Source of the DNA: Brachycybe producta
Taxonomy: Eukaryota > Arthropoda > Diplopoda > Playtdesmida > Andrognathidae
Reading direction: 5' to 3'
NCBI GenBank assembly: GCA_036925085.1
Contig: JAUPFP010000001.1
Location: 3,456,001 to 3,520,000, forward strand
DNA: 64,000 nt
Shown here one piece after another: positions 20,081 to 27,706 of this stretch. The notes beneath the pieces were generated by a model. It ran no database searches. It had not been told where the DNA came from and was given only the letters and a program-made list of their open reading frames with translations. The position numbers were made by a program, and so were the translations under genes. The first letter of the stretch is position 1. Each line of letters opens with the position of its first letter.

Positions 20081-23065
20081 CTAGTGGTCCGGCTCGAGAT
20101 CTCCCTGCTGATCTCTGGCTCCTGGTTCCGCCTCCGTTGAAAGGATGTTAAGGTCCTCCAACATCCTAAGGGGAACGACTTGTGACCGTGGGATTGCTCC
20201 CAATATGATGGACTCCATGAAGTCCAGTTGTTGAGTGGCCAGATGCGCATTCCCATCCTGCTCCTTGAGTCGATGATGAACCACGTTGCGGTGTCCTCGG
20301 CTACTGGGGATCAGGGTCGCTACCATCGAAGAGATGACCACTTCCAGGATGTTACTTGTCGACTTGTCCCAAGGCTGCGGGTAGATGAGTTGAAGCGTCC
20401 CTGGCTCGGCGTTGTCATGAAGGACAACGACGGGCCAATGATCTAAAACCTGAATGATTACTGCAGTCCAGGGCCGGTCCAGTCGCGGACGGAGTCGATC
20501 TTCCTTAATGCCATCGTCACTGTGGAAGAAACCTAAATACCTGAATACATTTCTTCCCCAGCGACGCCCAAAAGACACCAAACTGTTCCTTAGGAGCCGA
20601 AATTGCTGTCGGTTGGAAAGCTTTCCATCCGACATATCCAGTCGGTCCTTTGGCCATTGTTGAGGAGGTGGTGGTGGAGAGACCTTCGGGATCGCTCCCG
20701 TGGGTGGTCCAGGCGCTGGTCGGCTTGGATGCCCGCGTTCCCCTGCGAAGATCTGGTCACGACGTTCCCTCCTCCTCTCTGTTGCACCTTGTCCTTTCCT
20801 GGCCTGTCCAGGTATGTGGGGATGGCGAAATGGCTGGATTCTGGCCGTCTCGGATCTCCTTGGTGGGTCCCTTGACTCCTCCCTTGGTCTGGTTCTTTGT
20901 TCCTCTTGAGGCTGACTTCTTGTGACGTCTCCTTGGCGTCTTGGGTCCCTTGGCCTCTCAGCAACGAATTTTTCCCTGTTGAGCCGAGCGGGATTGCTCA
21001 CCGCTGGCGGATAAGCGTCTCTCCTCGGATCTACGACTTTAGAAGCAATGGAGACCCTCTCCATTGCCCCAGACAAAATTAATGGTTTGTTAGGTTGGTG
21101 CACATACCCTCTGACGACTGGTTGGTCCACCGTGACCCAGCTGTTTGAGGGGGAGACATCCCTTGGCGTTGTCCTTTTTGGTAAAGCTGTCCCAACAGCT
21201 GGCACCTTGATCGGGGACCGTCCCCTAGCCGCAAGTTCCTTATTTTGCCCCTTTATCCAATCCTGCATCGCCTTCTTATCGGCATTCCTTTCACCTTTCG
21301 TCCGGCCACTCCTTCGAGAGCCCCCTAGCTCTGCTGGCAGACATCCATCATGTAGACTCCCTGGTGGAGTATCCATTTCCTCCGGAGGCCTCGGAAATTG
21401 CAGAGTTGGGTCCCTGGCGGGCCCTTCATAAACGATCTCCGGCTCTGGGTTGCCGCTTCGACGCTGTTCGGGAGGCGAGTGCATTAATGGAACAAAATTA
21501 GTGATCTCACCCTCTGGCGTCTTCCTTTTCTTCGTTTTCGAAGATCCTGTTGGTTTTTCCTTTGTAGGAGACGAAGGCACGGCATTGCTGCCGGAAAGAA
21601 TTCCTGCAGCGACGGTATCGTCGTCCTCTTCTCCAAATAGAAGTCTCAGCCATTCCGGCGTCATTTCGCCGGTGTCCATTAATATTTCTAGTTCCGATGC
21701 TTCTCCGGTCCCAGATGCTCCCTTATCTATGAATCCAGCCATCCTCTTTCTGATTATTCCCTTTTTAGACGCTGACACTTTTTTCTTTTTGAAAAAACTC
21801 GACACGCGACTATTCTTTGCAGAATCACAATTCGAAGTGGCGTCCAAAATGGCGGTTGTCTTCTCACGTGATCCTGTGGGGCTTACAAATTCAATTTCCG
21901 GCCGGAAGTGGGAGGAGCTTTTACCCAAAAAGTCTCTTCCTCCTTTTTCTCCCACCAGGCGGCGCTCCATATAGCGGCAAATTTGAATTTTGGCCTCTCC
22001 TTTACACAATTTGGACGTTAATTCATCGTTTGATGGATTTTTAACGCCAAATTGTTCCTTTTTAGGAGTCGATTGAGTTTTAACGTTCTCAATCGTTGTT
22101 CCTACCCGTGTTTGCACACGGGAGGCTGTAGATGTCTCTCCTATAGAGATATTTTCGGCCTGCCCGCGTGTCTTTTTCCAGAATTCCTTTTTGGACATCC
22201 TGTCCGTGGTTTCCTTTCGTTTTTGATGACCACCCTGATCATCTTTAGTGCCACCCTGACACTTTTCCATTTTCGCATCTTCCCTATAAAGATGCTCCTT
22301 TTTAGTTCCACCCTGGAACTTTTTGTTTCGAGGCGTTTCTTCCCTATGAAGATGTTCCTCTCCTTTTTCAGGAGCAGCTACTCCTAGCTTCACTGCAACC
22401 TGTTTCCCATTGGACCGCACCATGACATCCACCTTAGATGTCTCGATGAGCCCACTTTGCAGTGACACTGTTGGTTGGCATCCCCTATAGACGCTACAAC
22501 TTCTGCGGCCAGTTGCAAAGTTCCCATTTTGTTCCTTTACAGGAGCAGTTACTTCCTTTTTCACTAACTCCTGTTCCTTTACAGGAGCAGCTACTTTCCT
22601 TTTCACTGACTCCTGTTCCCTGAAGGGCTTAGTTTCGACGTTTCCTTTTAATGTCTTGACGGCCCCATTTTGCAGTGGTTTCTTGAGTTGACCTCCCCCA
22701 TGGATGATACGACTTTCGATTCCAACTGCAATTTCCTTTTTCGATGTCAGTCTTGTTGAGGCTATTTGTCGTGCTACAGCTTGGCTTCCTTTTTGTTTCT
22801 TTGCAGGCACCGTATGTCGGTCATCTTGGCACAGGTCTGTGGGTTCCCCTATAGATCCCTCCTGTCGAACCTCAATGCACATAACGCATGGTTGCTCGGA
22901 GACTTCCCTTTTTTGCCGAGTTGCAGCTTGGACTCCCTGATGACTCTCCAAGTTGACTTCGATTTTTCCATTATCCTTTTCCGTAATCGTTTCAGTTTCG
23001 GGCGTCACTACTTTGGGGCTGAGTGGCGCCCTTAGAAGTTTAAAGCCTCTTTGGTCAGATTTTCC
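20081..23065 (-). CDS. Long second frame of the LTR element, unknown function, pol position
   Basis: Open from 23065 to the stop at 20081 in the -1 frame relative to gag; its first in-frame ATG is some 40 codons past the gag stop, which suits expression as a Gag extension. About 975 residues follow the overlap. Features seen: Lys/Glu/Gln-rich N-terminal third with imperfect repeats (VAAPVKEQ, VTAPVKEQ; EHLHREE, EHLYRED); a basic patch FFKKKKVSASKKGIIRKR (about 405-425); an acidic motif EWLRLLFGEEDDD; a Pro/Arg-rich disordered middle; and a C-terminal ~150 residues that look folded (WTAVIIQVLDHWPVVVLHD). I find no protease active site (the lone DTG is out of context), no YxDD, and no integrase HHCC or DDE signature. 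I do not recognise the protein. Spared stops over nearly 3 kb argue for selection or very recent origin. Confidence 0.8.
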   Translation of the reverse strand, partial: GKSDQRGFKLLRAPLSPKVVTPETETITEKDNGKIEVNLESHQGVQAATRQKREVSEQPCVMCIEVRQEGSIGEPTDLCQDDRHTVPAKKQKGSQAVARQIASTRLTSKKEIAVGIESRIIHGGGQLKKPLQNGAVKTLKGNVETKPFREQESVKRKVAAPVKEQELVKKEVTAPVKEQNGNFATGRRSCSVYRGCQPTVSLQSGLIETSKVDVMVRSNGKQVAVKLGVAAPEKGEEHLHREETPRNKKFQGGTKKEHLYREDAKMEKCQGGTKDDQGGHQKRKETTDRMSKKEFWKKTRGQAENISIGETSTASRVQTRVGTTIENVKTQSTPKKEQFGVKNPSNDELTSKLCKGEAKIQICRYMERRLVGEKGGRDFLGKSSSHFRPEIEFVSPTGSREKTTAILDATSNCDSAKNSRVSSFFKKKKVSASKKGIIRKRMAGFIDKGASGTGEASELEILMDTGEMTPEWLRLLFGEEDDDTVAAGILSGSNAVPSSPTKEKPTGSSKTKKRKTPEGEITNFVPLMHSPPEQRRSGNPEPEIVYEGPARDPTLQFPRPPEEMDTPPGSLHDGCLPAELGGSRRSGRTKGERNADKKAMQDWIKGQNKELAARGRSPIKVPAVGTALPKRTTPRDVSPSNSWVTVDQPVVRGYVHQPNKPLILSGAMERVSIASKVVDPRRDAYPPAVSNPARLNREKFVAERPRDPRRQGDVTRSQPQEEQRTRPREESRDPPRRSETARIQPFRHPHIPGQARKGQGATERRRERRDQIFAGERGHPSRPAPGPPTGAIPKVSPPPPPQQWPKDRLDMSDGKLSNRQQFRLLRNSLVSFGRRWGRNVFRYLGFFHSDDGIKEDRLRPRLDRPWTAVIIQVLDHWPVVVLHDNAEPGTLQLIYPQPWDKSTSNILEVVISSMVATLIPSSRGHRNVVHHRLKEQDGNAHLATQQLDFMESIILGAIPRSQVVPLRMLEDLNILSTEAEPGARDQQGDLEPDH
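23000..23044 (-). promoter_or_regulatory. Predicted -1 programmed ribosomal frameshift signal
   Basis: Element sense: TTTAAAC (23044-23038) lies in the X_XXY_YYZ phase of the gag frame (..T TTA AAC), one sense codon before the TAA stop. After a 6-nt spacer, GGGCGCCACT (23031-23022) pairs with AGTGACGCCC (23009-23000): nine pairs and one C/A mismatch around a 12-nt loop. The -1 frame reached is the frame of the long downstream ORF, which is open from 23065. Heptamer, spacing and stem match known viral and retrotransposon frameshift sites. Efficiency, and any pseudoknot, cannot be judged by eye. Confidence 0.8.
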
Positions 23066-24456
23066 TCATGAAAATAGTGCGTCACCCCATTGATGTCGAC
23101 AGGCACCAGTCTCATACCATTTGGCAGGACGTGAGTTTCGTAAACTTCGACGGTATTTGAAACTTGCGTCGCCGTCGTTGCCAACGGTTCGTCGACTCTG
23201 TTTACAGGTGTCGGTGTAGCCGCAGCAACGCTCCTTCCTTGTTCCGGTTTGGTTCTAGCAGGATTTGGGCAGTCACGACCCATGTGGCCCGCCTCCCAAC
23301 ATCGGTAGCAGATGAGCGGCCCCTGATTTTTGTTCCAAGGAGTTCTCTGTCTGTTTTGATGTTCCTTGTCTGTCCGTTTCGGTCCTTGATTGTCAGCCTT
23401 TTCAGGCGGATTCGACACCGTGTCTTGTCCGCTTGATACCTTTGGTTGACTTTGTTGATTTGCTCGATTCGGCTGGCTTGCGCCCGCTTTGGTTGTAGTT
23501 CCAGCCGAGTTTTTGTAAATCAACTCCTTTTCATCAACGAGTTCACCTTCAGTTTGAGTGGTGAAGCGAATGAACTCGTGATACCGATCCTTTGGCGCCC
23601 CATACAGATGTTTTCGAAGTGCTGGTAGCAGACTCTTTCGGAGCGTAGCTATCAGCAAAGATTCATCATCATTTGGGTGAATCCTTCGATACATCTCTGC
23701 ATATTTTTCAGCATAGACCCTGAAAGTTTCGTGGTCTTGCTGGCGCCTCTCAATCAACTCTCGATTCATGCGGACTTTTTGGTCCGGCAGGAGAAATTCG
23801 GCAATGATTCCCTCCTTCATAATCGACCAGGTGATCTCTTGTCCCTCGTAAGCAGAGCGGAAGTGTGCAAGCCATTTTATTGCACGCTTCCGTAAGAGCC
23901 CTGTGAAGTGTCTGCATCGCTGCAGGGAGTTCCAGTCATGTGCGGTAGCGATGTCTTCGAATTCTTCCACATAGAGAAGGATGTTCTCGTCGCCTTCGTA
24001 TTTCGGGAATCCCTGCAGAGGATGTAACGAATTCCTCTCAGAGTATGGCGTAGGTCCCAGGTCCGGTGTCCATTTGGTAGTTTCATCCGGACCGGGCTTT
24101 CGCCCGGGTTCGATCGATTCCAATTCAGTGTTGATCGAGCCCGCTCTCTTCTCGCTTCGTTCGTCGCCCAGAATTTGACGAACCAATTCATCCTGTTTTT
24201 CCTTAGACAGTTTACCAATGATGTCGGCAATGGCGGCGTGTTCTGGCGTCTTGCTCCCATCGTTGGACTGCACCTCAGGCTTGACAGCAACAGGAGTTGG
24301 TGGAAGTACTTCGGTTTCCTCCTTGGCCTCCTCCAGTTGAGTACGTTGCCTCTTCACGATCCTTTTCAACGCAGCAGTTTTCTTCTTTCGACGTCGTTCC
24401 TCCCTCAGTCTCTCGAGGTCCCTCAGATCTTTAAGTAGCTTTTGAAGACTGGTCAT
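23032..24456 (-). CDS. Gag polyprotein of the LTR element
   Basis: 474 aa, one frame. The N-terminus is a Lys/Arg/Glu-rich coiled segment (residues 1-50). A capsid-like retrotransposon Gag domain follows from about residue 150 (FPKYEGDENILLYVEEFEDI, then the AIKWLAHF-type motif), with downstream helices to about residue 325. A Gln/Pro/Asn linker leads to one CCHC zinc knuckle CYRCWEAGHMGRDC (about 388-401), and a 70-residue tail follows. This order is that of Ty3/Gypsy-type Gag: capsid assembly and RNA packaging. The last codons before the stop contain the slippery heptamer described separately, so a minority of ribosomes are expected to pass into the next frame. A CCGGGC-GAAA-GCCCGG hairpin lies in the coding region (24092-24107). 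Confidence 0.92.
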   Translation of the reverse strand: MTSLQKLLKDLRDLERLREERRRKKKTAALKRIVKRQRTQLEEAKEETEVLPPTPVAVKPEVQSNDGSKTPEHAAIADIIGKLSKEKQDELVRQILGDERSEKRAGSINTELESIEPGRKPGPDETTKWTPDLGPTPYSERNSLHPLQGFPKYEGDENILLYVEEFEDIATAHDWNSLQRCRHFTGLLRKRAIKWLAHFRSAYEGQEITWSIMKEGIIAEFLLPDQKVRMNRELIERRQQDHETFRVYAEKYAEMYRRIHPNDDESLLIATLRKSLLPALRKHLYGAPKDRYHEFIRFTTQTEGELVDEKELIYKNSAGTTTKAGASQPNRANQQSQPKVSSGQDTVSNPPEKADNQGPKRTDKEHQNRQRTPWNKNQGPLICYRCWEAGHMGRDCPNPARTKPEQGRSVAAATPTPVNRVDEPLATTATQVSNTVEVYETHVLPNGMRLVPVDINGVTHYFHEENLTKEALNF

Positions 24457-24534
24457 TTCTGACGTCGATTATTCTCTGCTGCGTGTTTTTCAACACGATT
24501 TTCGTAGCTTACGGAGTAACAAGTTGTTCAACTA

Positions 24535-24550
24535 CCCCGCACCTCCACCA
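24535..24550 (-). other. Putative primer-binding site
   Basis: Element-sense TGGTGGAGGTGCGGGG, 4 nt inside the 5' LTR. It starts with TGG, as expected for pairing with the CCA end of a tRNA. I could not name the tRNA. Confidence 0.55.
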
Positions 24551-24554
24551 AATT

Positions 24555-25444
24555 TGTAACGAACCACCTTGTGGTGGATAAAATATACCAAAAAGCGGTT
24601 GGCTAAGCCGCTTATTTTATCCTGGTTCGGGAGGAAGGGAACAAATTAATCCCTTTTCCTATTCCTCACAAGTTCTTCCTTGTTGAACTTTTACAGTAAA
24701 ATGGATCTTTTAGCTGTCTGCTACCCCTCGGGCTTTCGCCCGTTAAAAGCTAGTTGATCGTGCTGTCCCTTGAAGTTGTATCTAGAAGTGTTGATCCGGG
24801 TTTTCACCCGGATTGATAATTCGAGATGAAGATGATTTCAGAACTTTCGTTCTCTCCATAAGTATAAGAAATAAGACTTGGCAATTTTTAAAGTATACCA
24901 TTTGTTTATTTACAATTCCATTCTAGTCTTTAAAAAGACTGTTCTCTCTGAACAAACTTGAGCATAGATTCGTTGTCTCAAGAGTGCTTCAGTGAATCCT
25001 TCTTTTACACAAAAATACACGGCCTTTTATACCCAAAAAGAGGATACTGAGAACCATTTCTCAGTATTCTCTGATTGGGCAAAATCGAAATGAAAAACCA
25101 AACTGGCCAATCAATTTGATTGACCAGTGGTCACCAAAATATAGAAATATGATTCATCCTTTAAAAACAATAATTTTCCAAGAAAAATACAACCCCATTG
25201 ACTTAATGCTACTGCTTATCAGCATGATCTTTTTGTATTAAGGGGTGGGACTGGGAGAGAAAGAGACCCAAGACCCAAGAGGTGACCCAAGACAGGATAT
25301 TGGCGTTGTCAGCTGAGAGAACTAGGTCAATCCTCTGTACATCAGTACAGAGGGTTGACAAAGTTCCAGGCCAATTCAAAAACAAAAACAAACGATCCAC
25401 AAAAAACTAAGTGAGCCAGGAGCGCTCCTGGACTGATCGTTTCA
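24555..25444 (-). repeat. 5' LTR (right copy)
   Basis: Same 890 bp as the left copy; expected to hold the promoter driving minus-strand transcription of gag. The three GAAA-capped hairpins lie at 24729-24742, 24794-24813 and 24840-24853. Confidence 0.95.
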
Positions 25445-25453
25445 ATATATATA

Positions 25454-25531
<78 letters not shown>

Positions 25532-25545
25532 TCCATATATATATA
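25445..25545 (+). repeat. (TA)n microsatellite, right flank of the LTR element
   Basis: About 100 bp of nearly pure TA, continuous with 18457-18499 if the LTR element is removed. Confidence 0.95.
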
Positions 25546-26005
25546 AACTATCAAGTTTACGAGTTAATAATGTATGTTTTGCATTTTCTTTACCCATAAA
25601 TGGTAAAAGTTAATAGTTAAGAGGAATAAGACCTAGTCCACATCGAGCTGACAAAAGTGCAACATGAGTTCGATTATTAATTGATGGGGTAAACTTTTGT
25701 TTTTATAAATTTCAAATGGCGTTTTGGCGACTTTCATAAAAGTCACTTCATTTTTAATTTTTTTAAAAATGATTTTAATGAATTATTTTTAATTTTAAAA
25801 ATTATTTTGTGTAAATTTTGATAATATTTTGACAAGACATTTTCTGGAAGTAATAGTCATTTTTTGAAAAATAACCCGTATAAGATCAAGCAATCGATAA
25901 TTTTTTCAGCATAAAAAAATGTACAAATGATTTTTTTTTTATTTATCTTAGGACGGGCTACACTACTAGTTTTAAATAATAAAAAAAAACGTTAATTTTT
26001 CAAAT
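25546..26005. other. AT-rich spacer
   Basis: No gene or convincing repeat found between the TA tract and the next inverted-repeat element. Confidence 0.45.
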
Positions 26006-26007
26006 AC

Positions 26008-26706
26008 ACAGTGGTGGCAATAATATTATGTTTATTTTTCATATTGTCCAATTTTGATGGTTCAAAGTGCAACGTGTACTTTAATGTAAATATGTGTTTC
26101 TCTATTGATAGAAAATCAGAGGCGTGCTGGGAAAATAATTTGGCCCTGGCATTTTATACTTGGATTGACAATTGTTTTTGAAAAAAGAACAACCGACCCA
26201 AATGACTACCGGCCCTTCTGGTATTTGCCCGAACTGCCTTATGGCCAACCCACATTTGTAGAACATCAAAAAATTGGAAAGTGTGCTTCTATTTTTTTAA
26301 AAATCATATTCCAAAATCGCACATTGAGTAAGAAAAACAACCATTAAAATGTTCGTAAAAATACCTAAAAATAATAAAAAAAATAAAACAGAAAAAAATC
26401 AGCAATGCGTTGGCTTCATTGTGGTTTACGTACTTTATATATTTTTTTCTGTTTTTTTTTTTAAATTATTTTTAGATATTTTTTATGACTATTTTAATGA
26501 TTGTGTTTTTCTTACTCAATAGAGTTTAACATAGAGTTAAAAATTTGCGATTTTGAAATATTTTTTTTTTAAATCGGAGCACACTTTTCAATTTTTTGTC
26601 ATTCTACTACTAGATCAGCATATATTTAAAGTGTACATTGCACTTTGAACCATCAAAATTGGACAACTTTAAATATGAAAAATAAACATAATGCCACCGC
26701 GACTGC
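26008..26706. mobile_element. Long inverted-repeat DNA element, Tc1/mariner-like ends
   Basis: Left end CAGTGGTGGCAATAATATTA and right end, inverted, CAGTCGCGGTGGCATTATG, followed inward in both arms by TTATTTTTCATAT and CCAATTTTGATGGTTCAAAG. A second inverted pair lies inside (about 26320-26400 and 26440-26520, GAGTAAGAAAAAC / GTTTTTCTTACTC). Ends of the CAGTGG type occur in Tc1/mariner elements; no transposase frame is present. Confidence 0.6.
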
Positions 26707-26734
26707 GTTTTTAAAAAAAATAACATTTTATATT

Positions 26735-26822
26735 TATATCGTGTCTATGGGCTCAATAGAAAAAACGATGCTAGCGCTCTTTGTGGAGATTTTTCAGAGT
26801 AATTTTGTGATCTAGCCTCTTA
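26735..26822 (+). repeat. Dispersed repeat block (also at 56576-56660)
   Basis: Shared sequence CTATGGGCTCAATAGAAAAA, CGATGCTAG, GTGGAGATTTTTCA and TCTAGCCT-type blocks in the same orientation at both places. Origin unknown. Confidence 0.55.
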
Positions 26823-27024
26823 ATGTAGGTGCTATTTTAAAGAATATTCTTTAATTTATTATTTTGTCTGCATTTGCGAGATTCACGTATTTTTTTTTTG
26901 TATTTTATTTTATGTTTGCGGAATTTTAAATTTTCCGGATTTCGGATTTCAAAAATTAGTTCAGTGTGTATTTCTAAAAATAGTCACTAGATGGAGTAAT
27001 GAGCGCTGGGATTTTCATTTCGCT

Positions 27025-27632
27025 TGTGTAAAGGGTGTTCGTTGGCGATAGCTTTGGTAACTTTTATTTTGGCCAATAGGAACGCAGTTCCTCCCCCCAT
27101 AAAAGTAGCTGTGAACAATAGTAAAAAAAATAGCTGTGAATACCGGGGTTAATAAAATAATAATCATGTTAGTGTTAAATTAAGCTTGTTGTAAGGGGGG
27201 GGGGGTCTGCATGGAAGCTGCGCCCCTCAGAATGTAAAAAAAAAATAATTGAATAATGTTGAAATGTACATCTTACGGAGCCCTGTAAAGGACATTAATT
27301 TTTATTTTTGTCAAAATGTAATCTATTTCAATGAATTGAGTAATCTGTTGTAACGAATTACTTAATCTGTTATATCTGAATTATTAATTTGTTATAACGG
27401 ATTAAGTAATCCATTCTAATGGATTGCTAATTTGTTGTAACAGATTAGAATTGACAAAAATAAAAGTAAATGTCCTTTTCAGAGCTCCGTAACATCTGGC
27501 ACCCATGGCAAGCGAAAAGCGGCTTTAGTATTCTGTTTATAATTCTGAAAAGCGGGTTTTATATGTTAAAAGAATAAAATGCTGCGTTTCTATAGGCTGA
27601 ATTAAAATTGACCTAAGCTATCGCCAACGGCC
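27025..27632. mobile_element. Nested inverted-repeat elements just upstream of UTP6
   Basis: Outer ends GTTGGCGATAGCTTTGGTAA (about 27040) and, inverted, ACCTAAGCTATCGCCAACGG (about 27610). An inner element runs 27274-27491, with inverted ends ACGGAGCCCTGTAAAGGACA and TGTCCTTTTCAGAGCTCCGT, and contains tandem variants of TTGTAACGGATTAAGTAATC. It ends about 75 bp before the UTP6 ATG. Confidence 0.6.
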
Positions 27633-27706
27633 GGTTGTAATTTAACATTAAGGCTCATTGGCCGCACGTGTTTTTTTTTTGTTCCGCACGTTTTACGCTT
27701 TTAATT

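Larger units (their letters stand above)
18500..25444 (-). mobile_element. Complete LTR retroelement, Ty3-type Gag, no recognisable pol
   Basis: Two direct 890-bp terminal repeats (18500-19389 and 24555-25444), which appear identical by eye, flank a 5165-bp interior. Read on the minus strand, the LTRs begin TGAAACG and end CGTTACA (TG...CA). A putative primer-binding site TGGTGGAGGTGCGGGG (24550-24535) lies 4 nt after the 5' LTR, and a G8 polypurine tract (19397-19390) abuts the 3' LTR. The interior holds gag (24456-23032) and a second long frame (to 20081), followed by ~690 bp without a frame. Near-identity of the LTRs implies a recent insertion. No protease, RT (no YxDD), RNase H or integrase motif is visible, so transposition must rely on enzymes supplied in trans if the element is mobile. 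Confidence 0.95.

Noticed and set aside
21730-21810. Retroviral-type aspartic protease around a DTG in the second frame of the LTR element
   Set aside because: DTG is followed by EM, not A/S plus hydrophobics, and there is no downstream ILG/LIG-type motif.
20228-24438. Many plus-strand frames of 60-174 codons across the LTR element
   Set aside because: Shadows of the minus-strand gag and second frame; composition is that of antisense sequence.
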